Below, piece by piece: positions 17,137 to 25,444 of a stretch of 58,431 nt of DNA. The position numbers and the translations under genes are program-made. The DNA comes from Pseudomonas sp. N40(2020) (GTDB taxonomy: Bacteria; Pseudomonadota; Gammaproteobacteria; Pseudomonadales; Pseudomonadaceae). The stretch is from the NCBI RefSeq assembly GCF_014472415.1, contig NZ_JACSZV010000042.1, positions 1 to 58,431 on the forward strand. Reading direction: 5' to 3'. The notes under the pieces are model-generated. The model was given only the letters and a program-made list of their open reading frames with translations. It was not told the DNA's origin and ran no database searches. Every line of letters begins with the position of its first letter. The stretch's first letter is position 1.

Positions 17137-17162
17137 AGCCCGGCTATGAGCCGGGCTTTTTT
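17137..17162 (+). terminator. rho-independent terminator
   Basis: AGCCCGGCT, a three-base loop, AGCCGGGCT and then five more T. It lies 16 bases after the Cys-repeat gene. Confidence 0.9.
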
Positions 17163-17198
17163 ATATCGTGAGCATCACGGCTTAGCCGTTCGTTGCTT

Positions 17199-17630
17199 TC
17201 ATTTCACCTTCCAATCCCCACCCCCACTTTCGCAATCAATCTTCGCCTGCCCCAGATTCTCCGCACCGTAGTAATACGTGGTCACCTGCGCACCATCAGG
17301 AATATTCAACGCCTTGGCGTTTTTGTCCTTACTGGTGGAGTGCGGGTTGGCCAGTGATTCCTGGGTGAGGGTGGCGATGCAGGTGGCCTGGTAGTGGTCG
17401 TCGCACTGTTGGACCTTTTTCTTGACGGCGTTGACCATGTCTTTGCTTTCGTTGCTGCACGACCAGTCGATGGAATTGACGGGCACACCCTCATATTCGT
17501 AGCAACTGTGGCTGGAGACGGTGGGCACGGAGGCGCTGGAGGAGCGGGTTTCGACGTCGCAGCCTTCGGCCATGACGCAGGTGGGGATGACGCTGAAAGT
17601 GGCGATCAGAAGCAGGAATCGAATGTTCAT
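17199..17630 (-). CDS. periplasmic Cys-containing hypothetical protein
   Basis: A 143-aa protein beginning MNIRFLLLIATFSVIP, with a signal peptide cleaved near VMA-EGCDVE. The mature part has seven Cys (CDV, SHSCYE, DWSCSN, VQQCDD, ATCIAT, IDCES), so periplasmic disulfides are likely. It ends GGGDWKVK. The start is chosen for GAGGAA ten bases upstream and the signal peptide; the longer frame has neither. It is convergent with the Cys-repeat gene. No family is recognised. Confidence 0.75.
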   Translation of the reverse strand: MNIRFLLLIATFSVIPTCVMAEGCDVETRSSSASVPTVSSHSCYEYEGVPVNSIDWSCSNESKDMVNAVKKKVQQCDDHYQATCIATLTQESLANPHSTSKDKNAKALNIPDGAQVTTYYYGAENLGQAKIDCESGGGDWKVK

Positions 17631-17795
17631 CGGGCTTTCCTCTTCAATGGCGCCGGTTCTGATCAATGAGTGGGCGCTTATGGTTTCGAGATAGCGCAGG
17701 GGAAGGAGGTTCAATCAGGTTTTTGATTTGCGCTGTTCGCGTAGACTGAGAAACAATCGGACACATCTAGCGCCCCAAGGATTGGAATATTGCCC

Positions 17796-18185
17796 ATGAT
17801 TGAAATCGGCAGCCGCAACAACGCCCCCACGTCGCAGCACCCAACCCACGACGTCTACATTTTCAACATCGACCTGTCCCGACCGGCCACGCCTTTGTGT
17901 TTCGAACAATCGACGGCCGGAGGGCATGGTGGGCAGGGCGGTGCGCGCTGGTTGGCGCTGGATGAGCTGGACGCCTGGCCCGGTGAGTGGCGTGAGCATT
18001 TGAAAAAGGCTGATTGTGTCTGGGTCGCGGAGTTGATCGATGCGCATCCGGGGGCGGATCAAGTGACGATGGTGTCGATGATACTCAAGCGTCACTCCGA
18101 GCCAGCGAAGCCAGTCGGTCGCTTGAAGGCCATTGGCGCTTGGCTCAAACGCAATATCCACGTTGGCGGCCGGTACGGCGTTTAA
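17796..18185 (+). CDS. hypothetical protein, 129 aa
   Basis: Soluble protein without recognised domain, starting MIEIGSRNNAPTSQHP. A Gly-rich turn (TAGGHGGQGGARW) lies near residue 45 and a basic C-terminus follows. AAGGA lies thirteen bases before this ATG; a TTG two codons upstream is an alternative start with better spacing. A long frame on the opposite strand covers the same bases, but codon use and the close coupling to the next gene (14 bases) favour this one. It may be co-transcribed with the HD-domain hydrolase that follows. Confidence 0.55.
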   Translation: MIEIGSRNNAPTSQHPTHDVYIFNIDLSRPATPLCFEQSTAGGHGGQGGARWLALDELDAWPGEWREHLKKADCVWVAELIDAHPGADQVTMVSMILKRHSEPAKPVGRLKAIGAWLKRNIHVGGRYGV

Positions 18186-18199
18186 CCCGAGGAAATTCC

Positions 18200-18622
18200 A
18201 TGACGCAAACACTCGAACGCGCAATCGCCATCGCCGCCACTGCGCACGCGGGGCAGGTGGACAAGGGCGGGGCGCCGTACATTTTGCATCCGCTGAAAGT
18301 GATGTTGCGCATGACCACGCTGGAGGAACGCATCGTCGCGGTGCTGCACGATGTGGTCGAGGATTGCGATATCAGCCTGGATGACCTTCGCAAGGAAGGT
18401 TTCAGCGAAGAGGTGCTGAGCGCTATCGAATCAGTTACCAAGGTGCCCGGCGAGTCCTATGAGGATTTCGTCGAGCGCGCGGCGCAAAACCCCATCGGCC
18501 GGGTCGTGAAACTGGCGGATCTGGAAGAGAACAGCGACCTGTCGCGCATCGCCTCGCCAAGTTGGGAGGATCTGGAGCGGATCGAGAAGTATCGGCGCGC
18601 GATTGGACGGTTGCGCGCTTAA
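18200..18622 (+). CDS. HD-domain hydrolase, small (p)ppGpp-hydrolase-like
   Basis: A 140-aa single-domain protein of the SpoT/RelA HD family, similar to small alarmone hydrolases. The metal-binding pattern is visible: His in ATAHAGQVDKGGAPYILHP near residues 16-32, the HD pair in VLHDVVEDC near residue 52, and a distal Asp in KLADLEEN near residue 105. It lacks the synthetase, TGS and ACT domains of long RelA/SpoT proteins. GAGGAA lies five bases before the ATG. The substrate could be (p)ppGpp or another nucleotide; the sequence does not decide. Confidence 0.85.
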   Translation: MTQTLERAIAIAATAHAGQVDKGGAPYILHPLKVMLRMTTLEERIVAVLHDVVEDCDISLDDLRKEGFSEEVLSAIESVTKVPGESYEDFVERAAQNPIGRVVKLADLEENSDLSRIASPSWEDLERIEKYRRAIGRLRA

Positions 18623-18649
18623 GCCATTTGAATAGCCAGGAAGGCGAAT

Positions 18650-19669
18650 ATGAAATCCATTCTATGTTTGTTGATCGCCGCCGGTTTTGGCGCTGTGTTG
18701 CAGTCCCTCGGTGTACCTCATGGGGTGCTGCTGGGGTCGATCCTTGTTACGGCATTGGTCGTCACTAAATCCGGTTTTGCACCCGCGACACCTTATGGTT
18801 TGGGCTACATCCAGGTCACGCTGGGCATCGCCACCGGGCTGATGTTCGAAGCGTGGGACAGTGCGACGGCGTCGACGATGTTGCCGAGCCTTGGCGTGTT
18901 GCTGCTGTGCTTGACTGTGCAGATTGCCTTGGCCGGTTGGTGGCTGACGTGCGGGGCAGGGTGGAATCGCACGGATGCGCTGCTGGCGGTGTATCCGGGG
19001 GCGCTGGCGGCGGTGTTTGATTTGCTGGAGTCGGAGAAGGCCTCGAGCAAGGTAATCATCGTGCATCTGATGCGGTTGCTGTTGATCACGGTGTTGGTGA
19101 GCTTTTTGATTCCGGGGCAGGTGTCGGTTGCTGCTGTTGATAGCGATCCGTTGACCACCGGCATGGCGTTGACGGTTTTCTCGGTAATCGGCTTGAGCGT
19201 CGTGCTCGGTCGATTGCTGCTGGTAATCGGCGTGCCGGCGCCATTTATGCTCACGGCGATTATCATCACCGCAGTCTTTGTAAAAGCAGGCTGGCTGCAG
19301 GGTTTTCACATGCCGGACTGGAGTTTGAATCTGGCAGCCCTGGTGCTCGGCGTACGCATCGGCTCGCGGTTTAAGGGTTTGGGCCTCAAGGAATTGGGGC
19401 TGCATGGTCGTGCGGCGCTGGTGTCGGTCGGGTTGATGATCGTGGTGGCGGCGGCATTTGCCGAAGGGGCGGCGCGATGGTTGGGCAGCGATCCGCTGTC
19501 TCTGTGGCTGGCGTACATGCCGGGGGCGATTGAGACGATTGCGATTGTCGCGTTTGGGGGTGGGCTGAATGTGGTGTTTATCCTCACTCACCACCTGGCG
19601 CGGATGGTGCTGCTGCATTTTGCGCCGGCGTTGTTGGTGCAGGTGCGGCGGGTGCGGGAAGAGTCCTGA
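18650..19669 (+). CDS. AbrB-family membrane protein
   Basis: A 339-aa inner-membrane protein with eight to ten membrane segments, in two similar halves (about 1-160 and 165-335), as expected for the AbrB duplication family, often mislabelled ammonia monooxygenase. Motifs are LGIATGLMFE-like near residue 62, YPGALAAVFDL near 119, and MPGAIETIAIVAFGGG near 288, the family's P-G-A-hydrophobic signature repeated in each half. Function is thought to be transport or regulation, without a settled substrate. AAGGCG lies before the start. It follows the HD hydrolase by 27 bases. Confidence 0.85.
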   Translation: MKSILCLLIAAGFGAVLQSLGVPHGVLLGSILVTALVVTKSGFAPATPYGLGYIQVTLGIATGLMFEAWDSATASTMLPSLGVLLLCLTVQIALAGWWLTCGAGWNRTDALLAVYPGALAAVFDLLESEKASSKVIIVHLMRLLLITVLVSFLIPGQVSVAAVDSDPLTTGMALTVFSVIGLSVVLGRLLLVIGVPAPFMLTAIIITAVFVKAGWLQGFHMPDWSLNLAALVLGVRIGSRFKGLGLKELGLHGRAALVSVGLMIVVAAAFAEGAARWLGSDPLSLWLAYMPGAIETIAIVAFGGGLNVVFILTHHLARMVLLHFAPALLVQVRRVREES

Positions 19670-19687
19670 TTACACATCATCCGTCGT

Positions 19688-19711
19688 GGTGAGGGAGTTT
19701 GCTCCTTCACC
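19688..19711. repeat. GGTGAGGGAG hairpin
   Basis: GGTGAGGGAG-TTTG-CTCCTTCACC with one mismatch, following the AbrB gene. A close copy at 24551-24574 is followed by the same CGCT(T)AAATGAG sequence, so both belong to one repeat family and may end transcripts. Confidence 0.7.
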
Positions 19712-19794
19712 GCTTAAATGAGTTTGTCACTGGTGAACTACACTATTTGATTACCCCGCATCACAGCCAACCCCAGGCCCCGCCGGAGGTAATC

Positions 19795-20241
19795 ATGAAC
19801 CGTTTGTCGTCCACCGCTCTCTTGATCGCCGCTCTTTGCGCCACGCAAGCCCATGCGCAAACCATCATCCCGCTCAAGGGCCAGACTTCGCAACAAACCC
19901 AGATCGACATGAACGACTGCCATTCGGTCGCCGCCAGTTCCACCACTTCAACCCCGCAAACCGGTGGTCGCCTGAGGGGCGCTGCCGTCGGTGCTGCGGC
20001 CGGTGCAACAGCGGCTGAGGTGCGCGGCCGTCAGCACGACGAGTTTTATGATGCGGTCGACGATGATCGCAAGCAGGATTACCGGCAGAACCGCGCCGGG
20101 CAATCGGCTGCCGCCGGCGCGGTGGTGGGTGGTGCGCGACAGCGTCAGGATCGACGTGCGCAGAGCAAGACTGATGCAGCAGCCAGTTCCAGTGCTTACA
20201 CCGGGTGTCTGCAAGGGCGCGGCTATCAGGTCACGCCTTGA
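19795..20241 (+). CDS. glycine-zipper periplasmic protein
   Basis: A 148-aa protein with signal peptide (MNRLSSTALLIAALCATQAHA) and mature start QTIIPLKGQ. Two short Gly/Ala zippers occur: RLRGAAVGAAAGATAAEVRG near residues 62-80 and GQSAAAGAVVGGARQRQDRR near 102-120, a pattern seen in YMGG/glycine-zipper outer-membrane-associated proteins. Two Cys (residue 42 and near the C-terminus) may form a disulfide. GGAGG lies eight bases before the ATG. The 3' end overlaps the convergent DUF2955 gene by 16 bases. Confidence 0.75.
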   Translation: MNRLSSTALLIAALCATQAHAQTIIPLKGQTSQQTQIDMNDCHSVAASSTTSTPQTGGRLRGAAVGAAAGATAAEVRGRQHDEFYDAVDDDRKQDYRQNRAGQSAAAGAVVGGARQRQDRRAQSKTDAAASSSAYTGCLQGRGYQVTP

Positions 20242-21251
20242 CGGCTTGGTTTGTGCGCTTCGAGCAGGCGCATCATCAACGCGCTGTAGAGCGTCACCAG
20301 AATGAACAGACCCATGCGCACGGCGAACGCGCTGTAGACGTCTTTGCCCGCGGCGCTGTCCTGCACCGATTGGCCGAGCAGGATGATCATCGTCACCAGG
20401 GTGTTGAGCCAGAAGCCGGGGCTGAAGGTTGTCGGGCTGAGGCGATTGAGTTTGCGCGCCAGCCACAGCCCGAACAGCAGCGTCCACAAAAAGAACATCC
20501 ACACATGCACAAACAGGCTCAAGCCACACCAGAGCAGCACGGCCAGCAAGCCTCCGAGCAGGGTCGAGCCGAGCAGTTCGCGCCCGGCGTGATGGGTGTT
20601 GGGCGTGGAGGTTTGCTGGCCGAGGCTGACGGCTTTGAGGATGATCGGCAGGTAACTGGCCGGGTCGCTCAGGGCCAGCAAGAATGTCGGCATGACGATC
20701 AGGGTGGCGCGCAGTGCCACACGCGGGACTTCATCGGCGGGTAAGGTGGGCGGTTTCGGTGGGACAGGGCTGTCGGGCCGTTCTGGAAACAGTGTATGGC
20801 TGATGCCCACTACCGCGACCGCCAGCAACAAGCCTTTGACCAGCGCACCAATGACCGCCATCGCCAGATCGAATTCGGCAAACCCGGCGGCAGAAATCAT
20901 GGTCATGCCGATCACCAGAAAGGTCACGATCAACGGGTTACCGCCGCGCAGGCCAAAGCGAAACACCACAAACAAACCGAGCCCAATCAACAACACACCA
21001 CTCACCGGGTAATAGCGCAGCAACGGCACCAGCAGCAGGCCGATGCTCGTCGTGAGCGCAGCGACCAGTGCCAACACTATCGCGCCTTTCAGCGGTAATG
21101 GCCGGGGCAGACTGGCCAGCAACAACACCGCCAGCACGGGCGAAATAAACGCCAGCGGAAGCGCCAGCGCATAACTGACGGCGGTGCACAGCGCGGTGCC
21201 GAACGCCAGGCGCAAGGCCCGTTGCGCCGGGACGCTGCGCTCAGTAGGCAT
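20226..21251 (-). CDS. DUF2955/FUSC-type membrane protein of an efflux operon
   Basis: A 341-aa inner-membrane protein with ten or so membrane segments in two clusters (about 10-165 and 190-330) separated by a Pro-rich cytoplasmic link (PERPDSPVPPKPPTLP). This resembles the fusaric-acid-resistance type inner-membrane component. It overlaps the HlyD adaptor gene by 11 bases and is the last of three genes (outer-membrane factor, adaptor, this). By analogy with AaeAB-type systems it would drive export of small aromatic or toxic compounds. The substrate is unknown. Confidence 0.85.
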   Translation of the reverse strand: MPTERSVPAQRALRLAFGTALCTAVSYALALPLAFISPVLAVLLLASLPRPLPLKGAIVLALVAALTTSIGLLLVPLLRYYPVSGVLLIGLGLFVVFRFGLRGGNPLIVTFLVIGMTMISAAGFAEFDLAMAVIGALVKGLLLAVAVVGISHTLFPERPDSPVPPKPPTLPADEVPRVALRATLIVMPTFLLALSDPASYLPIILKAVSLGQQTSTPNTHHAGRELLGSTLLGGLLAVLLWCGLSLFVHVWMFFLWTLLFGLWLARKLNRLSPTTFSPGFWLNTLVTMIILLGQSVQDSAAGKDVYSAFAVRMGLFILVTLYSALMMRLLEAHKPSRQGVT

Positions 21252-22359
21252 ACGACAGCCAGCTCATCAGCCCGACAAACAAGCGCCCCAACGGGTTGAG
21301 CGGATTGCCTTCGCTGGGGAAGGCCATGACTTCCGCCTGACCGCCGGCACGGATGGCGCGGCTGTCGATCAGGCGTTTTTTCGCCTCTTCAGTGAATTCG
21401 ATGATCACCGGAAAACGTTGCGCCGGACGCAGCCAGTCGCGGCTGTTCTGGATGCTCGGCAGGGTGCCGGGCGCCGGCGTCTGGCCGACACTGACGCCAT
21501 AGCCGACGCTGCGCACCCGGCCGTCGAGGACTTCGCCGGGCAGTGCGTCAAGGACGATGGCCACCGGGGTTCCAGGTTGCACGCGGCCGAGGTTGTTTTC
21601 AGTGAGGTCGGCGCTGACCCATACGTCGTGGATCGCTATCAGGGTCATCAGCGGGCTGCCGGCGGCGGTGAACTGGCCGACGTCGGTGCGCAGGTCGGTG
21701 ATCAACCCGGCCGAGCGTGCGCCGATGCGGGTGTTGGCCAGATCCAGCTCGGCTTTGGCCAGTGCCGAGGCGGCGCTGCGTAACTGCGCGTTGGTGTCGG
21801 TATTGCCACCTTCCTGTTCCTGCGCCCGTTGCACTTCGGCGCGGGCGGCGGCAACTTGGGCGACCGCTTGTTCACGGTTGGCTCGCGACACCTCAAGAAG
21901 GCGAACGGAGACCGTGCCGGGATCTTGTTTGTACAAACCCTCGAGGCGCTGATTGTCCTGTCGTGCCTTGAGTTCGTTGGCTTGCGCGGCCCTTAAGGAA
22001 GCCTGTGCCGAGGCGATTCCGGCGGTGCTCGCGCCGACCTGACGTCGGGTCGATTCCAGATCGGCTTTTGCTCGATCGACGGCGATTTGCAGCGGCTGTG
22101 GATCAAGTTCGAAGAGGGTGTCGCCCGCTTTCACATCCTGGTTGTTGCGCACGTTGACCCGAATCACCCGACCCGCGACTTCCGCCGCCACCGGAATCAC
22201 GAACGCACCGACCCGCGCCTGCTGGGTGTAGGGCGTGTAGCGGTCGGCGAGCAGATACCAGGCCAGGCTCAGTACAATCAGCAGTAGCACCCAGCGGATG
22301 CCTTTTTTCGCTGCGTCGGGCTGGACAGGGGCAGGAGCGGGCGTCGTGTTTTCAGTCAT
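21241..22359 (-). CDS. HlyD-family membrane fusion protein
   Basis: A 372-aa periplasmic adaptor. One membrane segment near residues 23-40 anchors it; a barrel-sandwich half-motif (GRVIRVNVRNNQDVKAGDTLFELDP) near residues 67-91 precedes an alpha-helical hairpin (about 95-200), then the second half-motif AGLITDLRTDVGQFTAAGSPL near 214-234. This is the EmrA/AaeA architecture. It overlaps its neighbours on both sides (8 bases with the outer-membrane factor, 11 with the inner-membrane protein), so the three are one operon. It bridges the inner-membrane pump and the outer-membrane channel. Confidence 0.92.
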   Translation of the reverse strand: MTENTTPAPAPVQPDAAKKGIRWVLLLIVLSLAWYLLADRYTPYTQQARVGAFVIPVAAEVAGRVIRVNVRNNQDVKAGDTLFELDPQPLQIAVDRAKADLESTRRQVGASTAGIASAQASLRAAQANELKARQDNQRLEGLYKQDPGTVSVRLLEVSRANREQAVAQVAAARAEVQRAQEQEGGNTDTNAQLRSAASALAKAELDLANTRIGARSAGLITDLRTDVGQFTAAGSPLMTLIAIHDVWVSADLTENNLGRVQPGTPVAIVLDALPGEVLDGRVRSVGYGVSVGQTPAPGTLPSIQNSRDWLRPAQRFPVIIEFTEEAKKRLIDSRAIRAGGQAEVMAFPSEGNPLNPLGRLFVGLMSWLSYAY

Positions 22360-23908
22360 GGCGGCTTTCCTGCGATGGAAGGGGATACGCCGGTTGGGCG
22401 GGTGGCGCGGTGAGCAAATCGCCCCAATCGGTGCGTTGTTGCATCTGTTGTCGGGTCGGCTCGTCTATCTGCGGCGCGTTGCTCTGCCAGCCGCCTCCGA
22501 GGGATTTGTACAGAGCTATCAGATTGCTCACGGCGTTGCTGCGGCTGACCAGATAGTTGTCCTGCAATTCCAGCAACGCACGCTGGGCGTCGAGCACCCT
22601 CTGGAAGTCCGAATAGCCTTCGCGGTATTGCGTGTTGGCCAGCACCAGCGAACGCCGCGCTGCGCCTTCGGCCTCACGCAAAATGCGTTCGCGTTCCAGC
22701 GCCTTGCTCAAGCCACTGGCGGCGTCGTCAGCCTCGCGCGCGGCTTGCCGAACCTTGTCGCGATAGGCTTCGATCAGTTGCTGCAAGCGTGCGTCCTGCA
22801 CCCGCACGTTATTGCGGATGCGGCCGTAATCGAAGATGTTCCAGCGCAGGCTCGGGCCACCGATCAAGTCGAGGCTGCGTGGGGTAGCACCGAGGGAATC
22901 TGTCGACCAGACGATGCTGCCGAGCAAGGTCAGCGACGGGTACAGATCAGTCTCGGCAACACCGACCAGCGCCGATTGCGCGGCGACATTCAGTTCCGCC
23001 GCGCGCACGTCCGGGCGGCGCATCAGCAGGTTGGCCGGGACGTCTTGCAAGACGGCGCGATCCAGCAATGGAATCAGCCCGGTTTGTTCGGCCAGCAGCG
23101 CCGCGGCGCCACCGGGCGGCTGGCCGACCAGCACCGCCAGGGCATTGCGCGTGCGCAGCAATTGGTCTTCGAATGCCGGAATGCTGCTCAGCGTGCCGAG
23201 GTATTGGGTTTTCGCCTGTTGCAGGTCGAGTTCGGCGCTCTGGCCGCTGGTGAAAAGCTTTTCGGTGATCTCGAAATTGCGTTTTTGCTGGACGGCGTTT
23301 TCCCGGGCGACGCGCAGTCGTGCTTCAGTGGTGCGCAGGGAAAAATAGGTGTCGGCGACTTGCGCGCGCAGCAGTACAAGGGCGTCTTCGTAGTTGGCCT
23401 GAGCGGCGAAGTAGCTGGCATCGGACGATTCGATGGCGCGACTGAAGCGCCCCCAGAAATCCAGCTCCCAACCGATATCGAAAGCGGCGCTGTGTTGCCA
23501 GAAGTGCAGATCCTGCGGGTTGCTGCCGCCGGACTGGTGGCGGTCGATGTAGAGGCTGTCGACCCCGACCTGTTGCAGTTGCGGGTAGCGGCCGCTTTCG
23601 GCGATGCCCAGTTGGGCGCGGGCTTCGAGCACCCGCAGGCCGGCGATTTTCAGGCTGCTGTTATGTGCATCCGCATCGGCAATCAGGCGATCCAGCACCG
23701 GGTCGGCGAACACCTGCCACCACTGGCGCAGATCTGGCTGGGCCGCACGTTCGCTGGCCTGCTCCAGCGCTGCGCTGTTCCACTGCTTGCTCCATGCTTC
23801 GGCCGGCGGCTGGAAATCCGGCCCCAGACGCACACAGCCGCTGAAGCTCAGCGCGCCGAGCAACAACAGGTGACCGGGCCGCGTCAGCAGGGCTGTCGGT
23901 GCAGGCAT
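22352..23908 (-). CDS. outer-membrane efflux lipoprotein (NodT/OprM type)
   Basis: A 518-aa TolC-like outer-membrane factor. A lipoprotein signal with lipobox LSFSGC near residue 25 begins it, followed by VRLGPDFQPPAEAW, typical of NodT-family proteins (GPDY/FxxP). The two repeated helical halves carry the LxxARAQLGIAESGRYPQL and NVAAQSALVGVAETDLYPSL segments that define TolC-like proteins. The start MPAPTALLTRP is preferred over an ATG five codons upstream on signal-peptide grounds, but neither has a strong Shine-Dalgarno. First gene of the tripartite efflux operon, and divergent from the small membrane gene at 24027. Confidence 0.92.
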   Translation of the reverse strand: MPAPTALLTRPGHLLLLGALSFSGCVRLGPDFQPPAEAWSKQWNSAALEQASERAAQPDLRQWWQVFADPVLDRLIADADAHNSSLKIAGLRVLEARAQLGIAESGRYPQLQQVGVDSLYIDRHQSGGSNPQDLHFWQHSAAFDIGWELDFWGRFSRAIESSDASYFAAQANYEDALVLLRAQVADTYFSLRTTEARLRVARENAVQQKRNFEITEKLFTSGQSAELDLQQAKTQYLGTLSSIPAFEDQLLRTRNALAVLVGQPPGGAAALLAEQTGLIPLLDRAVLQDVPANLLMRRPDVRAAELNVAAQSALVGVAETDLYPSLTLLGSIVWSTDSLGATPRSLDLIGGPSLRWNIFDYGRIRNNVRVQDARLQQLIEAYRDKVRQAAREADDAASGLSKALERERILREAEGAARRSLVLANTQYREGYSDFQRVLDAQRALLELQDNYLVSRSNAVSNLIALYKSLGGGWQSNAPQIDEPTRQQMQQRTDWGDLLTAPPAQPAYPLPSQESRHD

Positions 23909-24026
23909 TGCGTGTGTCCCCAATCGCCAATATCACTGGAGCATAGACCGCGAATTGCAGGTTGTTCGGGCGAATCTGCTGCTACGCTTTTCAGGCACGG
24001 CATCCCGCCAAAACAGGTACGAAACC

Positions 24027-24545
24027 ATGGACACTGCCCAAGATCCGGTAACGCCGACCACCACCGCCAACTGGCGCTTCAAGGTCGGTGTGGCGATCAT
24101 CTGCCTGATGCTCGGTTCGTGGCTGATGGTGCCACTGGCCGCCGCCCTCGATGTGCCCGGCTCGAAAGTGGCGGCGCTGACCGGTGTGCTGTTTATCAGT
24201 AACAAAGTGCTGTTGCTGCTGGTGATCGCGGTAATGGGCAAGGCCGGATTCGCCGAGCTCAAGCGCAAGATCGGCGGTTATGTCTCGGGAATGATTCCGA
24301 CACCGGTCGACGAGGTCGGGCCGCTGCGGCACAGGATCGGCGTGGTGATGTTTTGCCTGCCGTTGCTTGTCTCGTTTCTGGAACCGTATTTCGATAACTT
24401 CTGGCCGGGGTTGCGGCCCAATCTGTGGCAGCTGCAATTGCTTGGGGATTTGATGTTTGTTGGCAGTTTCTTTGTGCTGGGCGGCAACTTCTGGGAGAAG
24501 GCCCATGCGTTGTTTGTGCGTAAGGCGCGGGTGGTATCGCCTTGA
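24027..24545 (+). CDS. small membrane protein, transporter-suffix-domain type
   Basis: A 172-aa protein with about four membrane segments (residues 20-42, 50-72, 108-126, 136-160). The central sequence FISNKVLLLLVIAVMGKAGFAELKRK and the following VGPLRHRIGVVMFCLPLL are typical of what databases call a transporter suffix domain; that name is from memory. No catalytic motif is visible. A hairpin follows the stop by five bases. It is divergent from the efflux operon across 118 bases; a functional link is possible but not shown. Confidence 0.75.
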   Translation: MDTAQDPVTPTTTANWRFKVGVAIICLMLGSWLMVPLAAALDVPGSKVAALTGVLFISNKVLLLLVIAVMGKAGFAELKRKIGGYVSGMIPTPVDEVGPLRHRIGVVMFCLPLLVSFLEPYFDNFWPGLRPNLWQLQLLGDLMFVGSFFVLGGNFWEKAHALFVRKARVVSP

Positions 24546-24550
24546 GATAC

Positions 24551-24574
24551 GGTGAAGGAGCTTGCTCCTTCACC
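24551..24574. terminator. hairpin between convergent genes
   Basis: GGTGAAGGAGC-TT-GCTCCTTCACC is a perfect 11-bp palindrome followed by TTTCTCC. It lies between the small membrane gene and the convergent reductase gene and is a copy of the element at 19688. Confidence 0.7.
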
Positions 24575-24582
24575 TTTCTCCG

Positions 24583-25359
24583 CTAAATGAGGTGTGCGGC
24601 AAAGCCCTGCTTACCGGGCGCAACATCATCCTTCAACGTCAACCCCGGAATCTCGTAATCCCCCGCATTCTGCTGCCTGAACGCAATCGGCCGGGCACTC
24701 CACAACTCATCCAGTCGGCGCCCCAGTTCATCCGTTGTCTCGGTAAACCGGGCGTCGTCCATGCGGCTGGTGCGATAGACAAGGAAGGGGGGCAGCACGT
24801 CAAAACCGGGGTAATGCAGAACTCCGTGCTGAATCGGGAACAACAGGTCATCCATCGGCCCATTGATCCCGCGCGGGCTGTAATGCGATTCCCAGCCACC
24901 AGTGGTGACCATCAACATCGCCCGTTTGCCTTTCATTTTCCCTTCGCCATAACGCTCGCCCCAACGGCTGTCGGAGTGTTCGCCAACGCCATAGGCAAAC
25001 CCGTAGGCGTAGACGCGTTCGATCCAGCCCTTGAGGATCGCCGGCATCGTGAACCACCAAAGCGGGAATTGCAGAATCAGCGCGTCGGCCCACAGCAGTT
25101 TTTCCTGCTCGCGGGCGATGTCGGCGGCTTGCGTGCCTTGGGCGTAGGCGAGTTTCGAGTCGAGGGAGGCGTGGAACGGTTTGCTGTTATCACGCTGTGG
25201 GGCGTCGTCGGCATCGAGGATGGCTTTCCAGTTCATCGCGTAAAGGTCGGAGACTTGCACGTTGTGGCCGGCGGCTTCGAGGCGCTGAACGGTGAAGTCC
25301 TTGAGCGCGCCGTTGAGGGAGGTGGGTTCGGGGTGGGCGTAGACCAGTAGTACATTCAT
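24583..25359 (-). CDS. NAD(P)H-dependent quinone oxidoreductase, flavodoxin-like fold
   Basis: A 258-aa FMN/FAD-dependent oxidoreductase of the MdaB/NQO type. The start MNVLLVYAHPEPTSLNGAL holds the family's phosphate-binding P-E-P-x-S loop; DALILQFPLWWFTMPAILKGWIERV near residues 92-116 is the other hallmark, and a GGWESHYSPRG loop follows. Such enzymes reduce quinones by two electrons and protect against redox stress. The start is at this ATG; the frame continues upstream only as a chance extension into the divergent regulator gene. The neighbouring LysR gene is divergent with 85 bases between, a standard regulator-target arrangement. Confidence 0.9.
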   Translation of the reverse strand: MNVLLVYAHPEPTSLNGALKDFTVQRLEAAGHNVQVSDLYAMNWKAILDADDAPQRDNSKPFHASLDSKLAYAQGTQAADIAREQEKLLWADALILQFPLWWFTMPAILKGWIERVYAYGFAYGVGEHSDSRWGERYGEGKMKGKRAMLMVTTGGWESHYSPRGINGPMDDLLFPIQHGVLHYPGFDVLPPFLVYRTSRMDDARFTETTDELGRRLDELWSARPIAFRQQNAGDYEIPGLTLKDDVAPGKQGFAAHLI

Positions 25360-25420
25360 TTTTAAAGCTCCGTGGCTGAGTGGGAGCAGGATCAGCGCTC
25401 CACAGGTATATTGGAAATGA

Positions 25421-25436
25421 ATGTCTGATATGTCTG
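25421..25436. promoter_or_regulatory. candidate LysR operator
   Basis: ATGTCTG occurs twice nine bases apart in the 85-base divergent gap between the reductase and LysR genes, just before the LysR start. Position and repetition suggest regulator binding; this is inference. Confidence 0.4.
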
Positions 25437-25444
25437 GTATAGCC

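Noticed and set aside
22298..24202. A 634-aa open frame antisense to the efflux operon
   Set aside because: Same reasoning: low-complexity antisense composition opposite clear HlyD and TolC-like proteins.
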